Below are positions 13,506 to 64,000 of a stretch of DNA of 64,000 nucleotides, piece after piece. The position numbers and the translations under genes were made by a program. The notes under the pieces are model-generated. The model was not told where the DNA came from and did no database searches. It saw only the letters and a program-made list of their open reading frames with translations. This DNA comes from Desmodus rotundus (lineage: Eukaryota > Chordata > Mammalia > Chiroptera > Phyllostomidae). How positions within the stretch are numbered: the first letter of the stretch is position 1; the number at the start of each line of letters is the position of its first letter. Where the stretch lies: contig NC_071393.1 of NCBI RefSeq assembly GCF_022682495.2, positions 98,321,010 to 98,385,009 on the forward strand, written 5' to 3'.

Positions 13506-14635
13506 CCGAATATATCCTCCAGAATTCAGCACAATGTTACTTCCTTGACCCTCTCATGTCAGTGACATCCATTTTATTTTCTCAAAGCCCCACACTTTTC
13601 TTCTAGGCCCCAGGAAAAACCCAGTGCAATCTTCTAAGACAGTTCCAAGAGACATTAATACAAAGGCAGAAACACTGGAATCTTTCAGATTTCTGAAATT
13701 GAAACTTCCCACCCTCTTTTTCCTTGCCTGCTATTAATTAACTCAAGACATTCTCTCACACCTCTTAAATTTTAGACAAATATCTAAGGGCAAACTAATG
13801 GTTGGGGTAGGGAGTCGATATTTAACCTGAATTAAATTAGGCTCAGGAGCAAAGCAATTCAACCAATTTGTTCCAGCTCTCTATGACATCTGTAACTACG
13901 GATACACAGAATAGGTCAACAGATCATTTCTTTTCCTCGGCTAGCCTGCTGAAGAACACTTTATAGAAAAAACATCTACAAGGGAAATTTCAGGAACTAA
14001 AAAACCTAATAAAATGACATAAGGCATGTTTCCCACAAGTAGATTACTTACATTGACTTTTCTCAGCATACAATCAAATAGCATATACACAAAGTGCCAA
14101 AAACACAGGTAATAAGCTGCATTTACAAATATATATCCCATGCTCTTTTTTCACCCAAGTAACATGATAGCATCAATGCTCTTGGGGATTAGTGGTGAAG
14201 GCATTTATGTTTCTGGCTCTTTTAGGTTAGATACGTAATTTATTAGTAATGTTAACAATGCATGTATTTATCCATTAGTAGTATCATTTTCTCTGTTTTA
14301 CCCTTTTGTAGTTCTGCATGTATTTAAATGTTCAAGGTAAACTTCTGTTTTAAAAGTTAAAAAACAAAATGAAACAAAACAAAAAGTTAAAGAACACATT
14401 TCTATTTCCAAAATTATTTTCCCACCAATGTTTGTGGTTCTACATAACGAAATGAATGCTTAATGTTGGTTTAAAAAAAATCCCTTGCATTTTCAAAGTC
14501 AACAATGGAGACTCTGCCAAATATACACACACACAGGAAAACTTTTTTGGTTTTCACAAATATTAGCATAAATTGGACAATAAACAAAAAAGAGATTACT
14601 AGGTGTTCTTCAGTGCAGTGCTATGCTTGAACCTC

Positions 14636-14767
14636 AATTGCCTCTCACATGCCCTCAACTGGGGACCTGGCCCAAAACCCAGGCATGTGCCCTGACTGGG
14701 AATTGAAGGAGCAACCTTTAGGTTCACAGGCCAGCACTCAATCCACTGAGCCACACCAGCGAGGGCT
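14636..14767 (-). mobile_element. Ves SINE, lacking its 3' tail
   Basis: The reverse complement reads GCCCTCGCTGGTGTGGCTCA...AGGGCACATGCCTGGG...AGGTCCCCAGTTG and stops before the CT-rich tail. TGCTTGAAYCT repeats flank it at 14624 and 14769. Confidence 0.75.
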
Positions 14768-15080
14768 GTGCTTGAATCTTTGATTGCTCTCTATTCACTG
14801 GGCTCTTTTACAAATCTGTAAGATTAATTTAGAGACATTTTTGTCTGGTACAGATGCAAATGCTAATCACTGGAAAGATAACCAAGAACTTACTGTTTAT
14901 GTTTCTGTAGGATATTAACTAATTCTGTGTTTAAACCAATGATCTTACCTCAATATTCCTCTATTAAGTAGCCTATAAATATCCACCTCCTCAAATTTTC
15001 AGATGAAGTGGCTTTAACATCTTATGCGTTTCCTCATTAAGTAGTGAGCTGACTCAAAATCACTGACATGTTCATTTATA

Positions 15081-15202
15081 CAGGGTGGGGCAAGAGTAGT
15101 TTTATAGTTGTGAGTACACAAAAGTTTATTCTTGTATCATTATTCATCAATTATTGTATTATTTTCCATATGAACAACTTTTTGCCCCCCACCCCTCTCC
15201 TG
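15081..15202 (+). mobile_element. Mariner-like MITE
   Basis: TA flanks both sides (15079-15080 and 15203-15204). The left end CAGGGTGGGGCAAGAGTAG and the right end (reverse complement CAGGAGAGGGGTGGGGGGC) are imperfect inverted repeats. The body is AT-rich and non-coding. Family assignment rests on the TA target and the ends only. Confidence 0.5.
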
Positions 15203-15414
15203 TATCTGGTGAGTGTCAAGATTTTATCTTTCTCAAAATCATTACAGCTTTACAGCTTTAGAGCTTGCACCAAGAAACCCATGTGGACTACCCTCATAGG
15301 GCCAATTAAACTACATTGCTTCTTTCCTACACACATATAGATATTCCCTACAGAACTCTGAGCTCATCATTGTTCTCATTTATATAAACCAGAACTTCAA
15401 AGTTTAAAATTTCA

Positions 15415-15530
15415 GTCTAGATGGTAAATACCTTCAGATCAGGGCCTTTGCTTTTACTCATCTTTGTATTCTTAGGATCTAGTATGGTGTCAAGTACCTA
15501 AAATGTGTTCAACAACTGTTAAATGAAGGT
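15415..15530 (+). repeat. L2 3'-end relic
   Basis: GATCAGGGCCTTTGCTTTTA...GGATCTAGTATGGTGTCAAG...TTCAACAACTGTTAAATGAA matches the L2 3' end. Confidence 0.5.
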
Positions 15531-17468
15531 AGAGTATACCACATGTTCAACAGCAGCACGAACTGGAGGAGAAAAATCCTGTTAGTCTATTGTTGCTTCT
15601 AATACTTAAAGTAGTCTTTGTAACTATCTGGTCAGCTGGAGGAAGGAAGCAAGTTCCAGATACTTGTCAAGACAGAGCCTCTCCAGAAATGGCAGGAATT
15701 CTCATTGTGCAAAGGCATGGGTGACAGGTACATACCAGATTTTAACACATCCAGCAAAGAGTGAACCTTGAGCTCCTTAAGAGTTACAACTCTTATCAGG
15801 CACTATAAACCTGCATGTTGCAATACCACAAATACCCAAATACCACAAAACTAGACATAATTCAAATTACTAACACCAAAAATTTTCCAAAAATATTTAA
15901 GAAATGAGTCTTCTGTGGGACTATACCTCAATTGTATAATAATAAATTAATAAATTAAATAGAAATTGTTGTTTGAATTCACCTCAAAAGACCAAATCTT
16001 CTAAGATGCATTTATTCCATTAGCAAAGGATATTAAAAAACTGTGGAATAACAATACGGATCTACATAGCACCAGAGTTCCAGGAAAAAAGAACACATAA
16101 ACGCAACATAATAGTCTCCAAGCAATGGACTAGGATTGGATGCTAGTCCTATCTTTGTTTCCAGCTGAACCTGAAGAAATAAATTTGTTTCTTTGCATTA
16201 AGGATTATTAGGGTCAAAGCTACCTACTGAGTAGGTTATACAACACATACTCAAATACTATTTGCTACCAGAAAGTGCTAATAGGTAGACACCTGCATCA
16301 CACAGCCAACAATACAGACCTACTGGGATAATTGCATTCACAATTCTGTGTGGTTGAAGGGTCAATTACTATCTAAACATTTCCTTCTTTTGGAAAGGAA
16401 AAGAAGGCCAGAGTTCATAATCACCACTCAACACACTTTCCATTTCTTTCCCTCTCCTTATAGAATAGGGCTGCCCATGGAAGGAAGGTCAATTTAATAC
16501 TTTAACACCTAGTGTACCAGTGAAATGATAGCTGTCTAGCTGCCTGCCCTTAGTCACTTCCACCAAGTTCTTCAAAAAGACATGACTTGGCCCAAGGGGG
16601 CAATATCTCCTTGTAAGAATTATTTAAGAAGCAAAAATCTGAAACTCTGAATGCATGAGGAAAATGGGTTTACCTTTAAAATGTATCACCTTTCATTTAT
16701 AGAAATTTAATGCATAAAGACTTAGTTTTCAAGCGCAATCTTTTAAATGTTTATTTTTCTTTATTATTTAAAAATTTATTCTTGCTTGTTTTGCACAAAA
16801 GGCAGAAGGGACTAAGTTTGCATCGATGGCATAGAAAGCCCATGTTCAGCAGGCATGATATCATACCCTGCACCCAAAGTCTTTACATTGGTCTTGACTT
16901 TACAAAAGCGTTCATTATAAACATGGTAGTACGATTATTACCTAAATTCACTGAGGAAGACTGACAGCTTCGTTAGGAGAGATGCACCCTAGCGACGCAC
17001 CCAACTTAAAAGGTTTTTTTTTTTTTTTAATGAGTTACATTTTTGTCCTCTTAAAATGATTCCAAGTTCTAAATTTTACTCAGTACAGAATCTGACCAAA
17101 TTTTATAGGGGAAACCTCTTGTAAACAAGGACACCTTTTTCAGGAAGTGAAGAGGCACTTCAGTTACCTCAAATACTGTAAATGGGAGAGGATCGCTCCC
17201 TGACATTTCGCACATGTCAAACACATTTGTGTTACAACAGAGTGCTACCCTTTAGGTGAGCAGACGCCCTTCACAAGCAAATGAATGGCCCGGGAGAACA
17301 CCCCCAACGAACTTGATTTAAAGTAATTACCGAGCTTTTGCTTTAGAAACTCTGTAAATGCCAGCGGGACTTGCTCTTGCCCCAAGCCAGCCTTGAGGAC
17401 AACAAATTGGTCAACGGCGGAAGTTGCCTGACGAAATGACTGCAACATCAAATTCAGTTTTATGATCA

Positions 17469-18650
<1,182 letters not shown>

Positions 18651-20059
18651 GAGACAGACTCTCCGACTTAGTGACTGCGTTTTACAGACTCTCACTCCTC
18701 TCGACCTTCCCAAGACAGTCCTGACATGCTGCCACTCCTCCAGCACGTCCAGCCCCAGGACTTAGCTCGTGGAAAGCAGTGTGAGGATGTGGAGAGGAAG
18801 AAGCGTAGTTAACGTATTTGTGTTTCACGTGGCTATTCGGTATATAGGAGATAGTAACTACATCATAGAGGGGTGTTGTGGGGACAGAAGGAGGTGAGGC
18901 GTCGTAAGCCCTTCGTCCACAGTAGGGTTAGAAAAGGCAGATAACAATGGCATTAATGAGGCTTGAACTTAAAGGTCCTTCCTTTGCACTGTCTCCTGTG
19001 TGTTCACAAAATCATATCGTTTTTGTGAAACTTTCCAAAGATATTTCTGAGTTGTTTTCTTAATGGTGTTCTCCAAATTGTGTAGGTGTCAGGTACCACA
19101 AAACCTGGATCCACCTCTGTGGCCCAGCGATACTCAATAGCAACCCCCAAAAGATCCCAACCATAAGCTTTTCTGAGTTGTAGAGGCATCGACTCTAGAA
19201 ACTTTTCTTATTAACATAAATTTCATCCCACTATAGATGCTGAACATATGGATTATAATAGATTGTCAGCAGCAGGGAAGGGAAAGAGGAAAGGTGCAAA
19301 AAATAAGTCTGCCACACTTTAGTTCAAAGATCAGTAGCTGAGCAATTACCTCCCCCTAAAACACACACCAACCATTCTGTCATTTTGCAAAGATCAGAAT
19401 GCAGGGTTGGAAAATGTAAAAGATCACTTTTCTAATCCATGTATCTACTAAACCCAGAATGTCTTCTAATAAATGATGACACCCACATTCCCATGTCCTG
19501 GGGATAAAAGTGAAATGTGTGTATTTCTCCAATTAATGTTTGCATCAGTGAGGGCAAAGACTTAGGCTGACATAGAGTGTCTTTGCTTTTCTCTCTTCCC
19601 TAACTCCAGCCATAGACTCCTAAGCAAACTACTAGACTGTGATTGTATTTTCTTACAGGAGAGTCAAGTTGTTATGGACATTTCATTCTTGGCCAAGAAT
19701 ATTGGAAATCTCTAGGCCAAATCTGGCTTGAAGACACATTTTCTTTAGCCCAGGCTATCTTTAAATTCTTAAAATTGTTAACATTTAAAAATCAAGAGAC
19801 TTCGTATATCTGGAGTCTCCGTGTATCTTGACAAAGATCTGGCAACACTGGACACGGCTGCATTCTTTCAAGGGAATAATCAGCAGGCGGTGAGTAGTGG
19901 CTGCCCTCTTCAGAAAAATGTGCCATCCCATTTCCATTTGGCTATGTTCCCCACCTGGCACTCTTCACCCTTTTATGTAACCTGCCTCGTCTCCACAGGC
20001 ATCTCAGTTGTGATCTCTGGGCAAAGAACAGAATGTGATCCACATGCTTGTGGAGAATA
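18651..20059. other. Intergenic DNA upstream of SOS2, nothing recognised
   Basis: Single-copy-looking sequence between the SOS2 CpG island and an old LINE-1. Short ORFs (19004-19189, 19643-20060) show no domain or codon structure that I recognise. Confidence 0.6.
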
Positions 20060-21249
20060 ATCCAAGAAATGACACCAATAAAAATTTTCTCGGCCAGACA
20101 AATGGGCCATCTAGAAAAAAACGTTGGATCCATACCCCCACACTCTAACTAGGATAGATTCCAGATGTGTCAAGGATTTAAATGTAAAAAATAAAACTAT
20201 AGAATAATTTATTTATAACTTTTGAGTGCAAAAGACCTTTCTACTATGATATAAAATCGAGAAGATTGATACATTGTATTTTTTTAGATGTGTGGGAAAA
20301 AAACACTACAAGCTAAGCCAAAGGTCAAATAACATGACAAACTGGAAAAAGTATTTGCAACTCATTTCCTAAAGAGTTAGTTTCCCTAATATCTAAAGGA
20401 GCTCCTATAAATTAGAGAGACTAAAACTCAGGAAGAAACAAAGGATAAAGGATAGGAAAAGATAGCTCACAGGCAAGGAAATATAAATGTCTCAAACACA
20501 GTAAAGATGCTCAACTTCAGTCATATTATGAAAAATGCAAATTTAAATTATACTATTATTGTTTTTACCTATTTGAATAGCACTGATCGTAAAGTTTGAT
20601 TATACACTGTGTTGGTCAGATTTGGGGGAAGCATGTACTCCAATATATTATTGATGAGACTGTAAACTGGTTCAACCTCCATCAAAGGCAACTTAATACC
20701 TGTGAAAGTGGCAAAGGCACATACCCTCTGACCCAACAAATTCTAGGAATATGTCCTATCGGTAAGTTGCTCAAATGTAAAATGACAGCACAAGGTTATT
20801 TATTGCAGTATTGTTACAGCAAAAACAAAACAAAAACACCCTAGAAATAAAATATTTAAATAATCAGCTGTAAGAGACCGGTTCAACAACAACAAAAACA
20901 CAGTAAATCCATAAAATTGAACCTATAAAGTCATTTTAAAAGAATCAGGTCACTGTGTTCAGGCTACTTGAGATGAACACTCTCAAAGGTACACTATAAA
21001 ATGAAACAAACAAGATGTGTAATATAGTACTCAGAGTATGCTACCACTTATGTAAAAATGTAGGCCGTGTATTTTATTATATATAAATATAATATCTGCA
21101 AAGTTGCACAAGATAGTGACAATTCTTGTTGCCTCTGGGATGAGGACCGCATGGCTGGAGGAGAGAGGACTTTTCACTTGAACCTATTTATGACTTTTCA
21201 ACCATATGAATGTTGTACTTATTCAAAACATTAATTAAAAGGTATTTTT
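20060..21249 (+). mobile_element. Old LINE-1 3' end
   Basis: Degenerate ORF2 C-terminal and 3' UTR text (for example GATTCCAGATGTGTCAAGGA, AAAATGCAAATTTAAATTAT, CCTCTGACCCAACAAATTCT, TTGCCTCTGGGATGAGGACC). It ends where the HAL1 target-site duplication begins. No frame is intact. Confidence 0.65.
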
Positions 21250-21266
21250 AAATGAAAAATTTCTAA

Positions 21267-23372
21267 AACTCTTGGAGACTTCCAGCCAAGATGGAGGCAT
21301 GTATATACACTTTGCCTCCTCGCACAACCAAAAGAACAATAAATTTAAAAACAAAAAATTACCAGAATTGCCAGAAAATCGAACTGTATGGAAGTCTGAC
21401 AACAAAGGACTTAAGAAGAAACATTCATCCAGACCTGTAGGAGGAACAGAGAAGGGCAGCCAGGGTGGAGGGGACTCATGGCAAGGCAGTGGCTGGAGGG
21501 CCAGGGCGGGTGAGGCTGCAGCTGGTAAAGCAGGTGGTCCCACATTTGCGTGCAGATTAACTGGCAGGAACAATTGGGGAGTGAGACAGACCGCACAGCC
21601 CAGGGCTCCAGCGTGGGGAAATAAAGCCTCAAAATCTCTGACTGAAAAAAACTGTGCAGGGTTGAGGAGGGAGGATAAACTCCTAGCCTCACAGGAGAGT
21701 TCGTTGGAGAGACCCATGGGGTCCTGGAGCATACACAAACTCACCCACCCAGGAATCAGCACCAGAAGGGCCCAATTTGCTTGTGGGTGGCGGAGGAAGT
21801 GACTGAAAGTGGGTGAGAGCCAAGCAAGCAGCACTGTTCCCTCTCGGACTGCCTCCCTCCCCCACATAGCACCACACGCAGCAAGGAGCGTTGCCCCACC
21901 CTGGTGAATACCTAAGGCTCTATCCCTTACAGGCACATGGAAACAAAAAAAATATGGCCCAAATGAAAGAACAGATCAAAGCTCAAGAAAAAAATACAAC
22001 TAAGTGGTGAAGAGGTAGCCAACCTATCAGATGCACAGTTCAAAACACTGGTAATCAGGATGCTCACAGGAGTGATTGAGGAGTGGTTGAGTATGGTCGT
22101 AAAATAGAGGAACAAGTGAAGGCCATAAAAAGTGAAATAAAGGAAAATGTACAGGAAACCAACAGTGAAAGTAAGGAAACTGGGACACAAATCAACGATT
22201 TGGAGTAGACAGAAGAAATAAACATTCAACCAGAACAGAATGAAGAATCAAGAAAATGAGAGGCTTAGGAACCTCCAGGACAACTTTAAACATTCCAACA
22301 TCCAAATCATAGGGGTACCAGAAGGAAAAGAGGAAGAGCAAGAAATTGAAAACTTATTTGGAAACATAATGAAGGAGAACTTCCCAATCTGGCAAAGGAA
22401 ATAAAATTCCAGGAAGTCCAGAGTCCCAAAGAAGTTGGACCCAAGGAAACACACACCAAGCCACATCATACTTACATTACCCAAGATTAGAGATAAGGAG
22501 AAAATCTTAAAAGCAGCAAGAGAAAAGGAGACAGTTACCTACAAAGGACTTCCCATAAGACTGACAGCTGATTTCTCAAAAGAAACCTTACAGGCAAGAA
22601 GGGGCTGGAAAGAAGTACTCAAAGTTGTGAAAGGTGAGGACCTGCATCCAAGATTACTCTATCCAGCAAAGCTGTCATTTAGGATGGAAGGGCAGATAAA
22701 GTGCTTCCCACATAAGGTCAAGGTAAAGGAGTTCATCATCACTAAGCCTTTGTTATATTAAATGTTAAAGGGCCTTATCTAAGAAAAAGAAGATCAACAA
22801 TACAAACAGTAAAATGACAACAAACTCACAACTATCAACAATGGAACCTAGAAAAACAAAAACGAACTAAGCAAACAACTAGAATAGGAACAGAATCACA
22901 GAAATGGAGATCACATGGAGGGTTAGCAGCAGGGAGGAGGAGGAAGGAGAAGAAGGGAAAAGGTACAGGGAATAAGCAGCATAACTGGACCCTGGCTGGT
23001 GTAGCTCAGTGGATTAAGTACAGCCCTATAAACTAAAGGGTTGCTGGTTTGATTCCCACTCAGGGCACATGCCTGGGTTGCAGAAGCAACCACACATCAA
23101 TGTTTCTCTCCCTCCTTCTCCTTACCTTCCCCTCTCTCTAAACATAAATAATTTTTTTTATAAAAGCATAAATGGTAGGTACAAGATAGACAAGGGGAGG
23201 TTAAGAATAGTATGGAAATGGAGAAGCCAAAGAACTTATATGTATGACCCATGGACATGAACTAATGTGGGGAAATAATGGGGGGAGGGGAGCACAGGGC
23301 AGAGGGTAATAAAGGGGAGCAAAAAATGGGACAACTCTGATAGCATAATCAATAAAATATACTTTAAAAAAT
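21267..23372 (+). mobile_element. HAL1-type element with dead ORF1, interrupted by a Ves SINE
   Basis: Same architecture as the copy at 26548 (5' UTR from the GATGGAGGCA motif, ORF1 remnant from 21954, L1 3' UTR), with no ORF2. A perfect 17-bp direct repeat, AAATGAAAAATTTCTAA, flanks it (21250..21266 and 23373..23389). ORF1 carries an 11-bp tandem duplication near 22070-22092 and an in-frame TAG at about 22206. It lies between SOS2 and L2HGDH. Confidence 0.85.
22990..23165 (+). mobile_element. Ves SINE inserted in a HAL1 3' UTR
   Basis: CCCTGGCTGGTGTAGCTCAG head, CT-rich block and ATAAATAATTTTTT tail. GCATAACTGG/GCATAAATGG repeats flank it, and the HAL1 3' UTR continues on both sides. Confidence 0.85.
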
Positions 23373-23389
23373 AAATGAAAAATTTCTAA

Positions 23390-26182
23390 CCTCATCATAA
23401 GCACCTGCTTCAAATGTTAAAAATGCAACTATTAAACACACTGATACTGTAAGGAGAGCCTATGTATGTATAACTAAAACTCAATCATAAATTTGAGTTA
23501 AAATTAATATGCTATCATAGTAATTTGATAGATAGTAATTTTCTTTGTAAAATTTAGGATGACTTTTGGGAGATAACTTGAATGACCCAAACACATCTCA
23601 GATTTTAAAAGGCAGTTAAAATGTTACCACTAATATTCTCCCACTGAAACCATTTCGAGGTCTTACTCAACATTTCTCCTGTGTACTCTCTTCCTCAATT
23701 TATTTAAAGCTACAAGTGCCGCCAGTGAGTAGCAAACCAAAGCAACACCACAGGAAACACTAAATGTCGTTGTCACTCACTTTCAAGGTTGGTTGCTGTA
23801 GCTAACTTTGGTTCTCTTACAGTACCTGCCATAAAGAAGTTGGAGCGGGTACTCAGAATCATGTGCCCTGTGATGGGAGGCTCATGCCCAGAAGCCCAAC
23901 CCCCTGTTAGAAATAGCATACCAAAAATGTCTTCCCAAGAACTGTAATTTTTGATAAATTTCCAAAAGATTGACTTATTTATTGAACTCCCTCTCCCCCC
24001 AAGCCCCTGGAAAGTGTTGTGTTTATAAGCTACATACCCGTACATTCTGCTATCGAACAGAAATAGTGTCCCCTGGTGCTCTGGCGTATGAAGATGACAC
24101 TGAAGTCAGCCAGATATTGCCACTACTATTAGATAGCCTTTTGTAAGTGGAGAGCTGCTCCACTATTTACCCAAATGTAAACTACTTTTCCTCATTTCTA
24201 TATTATACACAAATACAGAAAATTTTTTTAAAGATTGGCTGCTATCTAAAGCTATGATAGTTCAAGTTTTACAAACAAAGCATTTGAATCACTTTTTATG
24301 AAACTAAAAATTATGTTCACAACACCATGGCTCATTAAAATATTTTAATATTAATATACATTTTCTTCTCTCAGAAATACACAAAACTTTTAAATATATT
24401 GGTATCACACAATAAAACCCTATTGACATAAATACGAAAATGTTTTACAAATAGAACATACTACACATTCAGAAACACTTTCAATATTTTCACTTGCATT
24501 TTTGGGAGGTATAGCATAGTCCCACATGGAATAAGGGTTGCTTTAATTAGGACAGTTTTGTAATTTTTCTTTCACAGCTTAGTGCATATGCAATCTTACT
24601 GTTAATGAAATAGAGAATTGTAATATTTTCCATTTCTTAACAGTCTTATAATGCAACAGAAAAATATCCCATTTTTCTTGAAGGAATCAGTTGTTATGAA
24701 GAACCATTAGGGCCTGTTTTGTGAGTGCTTTCTGAATGCTTTAAATATGCCCATTTCAAGTTTTGAATAATTGCCTAGTCTGTTTACCTGGGTTGTGCTA
24801 TTTCATGAACATGAATGGATGATGTATATCCTTTCAAATTAATGGATGAGGTAGTTCAATCAAAGTAATCACAATGCTTGAAGTGAAAAGGAAAAAACAG
24901 AAAAGCTTTTTCTATCGGCCAAAATGCACATAACTTCTAACTCATCCATCACACATCTTTGGAGTTATAAAAGGAAAGAAAAAAACAAAGAGAGCATGAT
25001 TATTCCTGAGAGAGTACATGTGAGGGAATGGAAGAAAATATCTCATTTAAATGGTGGTTCTGTAAGAAAAGTTTTCCCAATCAGTAGGCTGCCTTATTTT
25101 CATTTATATTTCTATTTTCCAACTTTCTGAATTGCAAGAATCATTTCAACAGATACCACACACATATATACAGCATATAATATACAGTATGGCACTGGCC
25201 AACAATTTAAAATACCCATGAAGTACATGTGAATGTAAGGCACTTTTGCGGTTTACAAAAGTGAATGCCTCAGAGTTAGGTAATTTCCAAAAATGAAGAA
25301 ATATCCTCATAAAAGTTTATAGGATCCCTGGAAAACCAAGTCAGCATGAATCATTTGTGATCTTGGCTAACATATGAGAACCCTGGTGTAACTGAAGAGT
25401 AGAGATATAAGAGGTAAATAATTTTTTGAATTACAGAGTTCTGTGTATCAATGCCAGGATTCTAAAACTGCTCTCGTAAAAACCTATCAGTTCTATGTTC
25501 TTTTAGTTTCTCAACCACAGAGAATTGACGAGTTGGCAACAACCATTCACAGTGTACTGCTGTTTTCTTTTAGTGATGACACCATACCAAGTCAGTTATA
25601 AAGAGAATGGGAATACAAAAGGCTTTGAGTTTCTCTCCAAATATTATAGCTCAGTGGAATTGTACTCAAACTAATACTTTAAAAATGTGAAATTTCACGT
25701 ATTTTTCAAAATCAATTAATTCCCAAATACAAATATTGTGGCTCTAAATGTGGGCTTTTCTAAGACTTCAAAATTAAAAGGCCTACAACCTACAGTATAT
25801 TTTCTTGTCTACGAGAGACAAAAAGTTTAGATATTACAAAGCCAAAAAATTAAGGGAATAGGCAATTTTTATGCCATTATTCCCCAAAATTCTAAGAGCC
25901 AAATCTCTAGATTATGGTTGGTGAGGACAGGTCATTAACAAAGAGAGGGATTCAGGACAGATACAACTGTATCTTTCCTCTTTACTCACAAAGCAAAAGA
26001 GCATGGACTTTAGCAAATTATCTTTATTTTACACAAGCTTAACGATTCAATGGTTATCACATGTAATATCTAAAAATGCTATTTTCAAACCATGTTTCTT
26101 AAATTAAAAGAATGTAATTAGTACATTCTTGTGGATGTTGCTGAATGCGGAGATTAAAATGCATAGCTAGCTCTTCCATTAG
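23390..26182 (-). other. L2HGDH: L2HGDH 3' UTR / downstream region with candidate poly(A) signals
   Basis: This AT-rich stretch follows the stop and contains no recognisable repeat before the HAL1 copy that ends at 23372. An AATAAA on the minus strand at 26028..26023, 155 nt after the stop, is a plausible proximal poly(A) signal; another lies at 23983..23978. How far the transcript runs cannot be read from sequence. Confidence 0.4.
26023..26028 (-). terminator. L2HGDH: Candidate proximal poly(A) signal AATAAA of L2HGDH
   Basis: A canonical hexamer on the gene's strand, 155 nt past the stop codon in otherwise repeat-free sequence. This is position only; cleavage is not demonstrated. Confidence 0.4.
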
Positions 26183-63976
<37,794 letters not shown>

Positions 63977-64000
63977 CGCCTGCAACCCCTCCCCTGCCCC

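Noticed and set aside
21235..21936. 233-codon minus-strand ORF
   Set aside because: It is the antisense of a HAL1 5' UTR that is conserved between copies; no domain, and homologous copies lack the frame.

Overview
This is ordinary mammalian nuclear DNA, almost certainly from a bat. The main clue is at least fifteen copies of a tRNA-derived SINE whose head (CCTGGCTGGTGTGGCTCAGT), B-box region and pyrimidine-rich tail match the bat Ves family. Young ORF1-only LINE-1 derivatives, a 286-bp non-autonomous hAT element and a mariner-like MITE fit a yangochiropteran (vespertilionid-like) bat. The species cannot be fixed from the window.

Two protein-coding genes are present, both on the minus strand. 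SOS2 (Ras guanine-nucleotide exchange factor) contributes only its first coding exon (17769..17855), inside a CpG island at about 17560-18650. Everything from 17768 down to base 1 is then SOS2 intron 1, filled with repeats. L2HGDH (mitochondrial L-2-hydroxyglutarate dehydrogenase) is complete: ten coding exons between 63976 and 26183, all with GT-AG junctions. They join in frame to 1392 nt including the stop, or 463 residues, the length I recall for the human protein. Its CpG-rich promoter lies at the right edge. The order SOS2 then L2HGDH, same strand, matches human chromosome 14q21-22; there DMAC2L (ATP5S) begins head-to-head with L2HGDH, so it is expected just beyond base 64000.

The rest is intron, intergenic DNA and repeats. 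Six half-L1 (HAL1-type) copies consist of L1 5' UTR + ORF1 + 3' UTR with no ORF2. One, at 26548..28563, keeps an open 279-codon ORF1. Two others (21267..23372 and 32653..34558) share an 11-bp frameshifting duplication and an in-frame TAG, so the lineage that made them was already ORF1-defective. Older LINE-1 3' ends lie at about 5040-7190, 20060-21249, 54940-59030 and 61340-62890. A decayed ERVL-like pol fragment, MLT1-like LTRs, hAT and mariner MITEs, MIR and L2 relics, and a TMA7 processed pseudogene make up the remainder.

I found no undescribed multi-gene system. The most unusual item is a Ves SINE whose target-site duplication runs across the exon 6/intron 6 splice donor of L2HGDH, leaving a working donor next to the SINE and a decayed donor copy on its far side.
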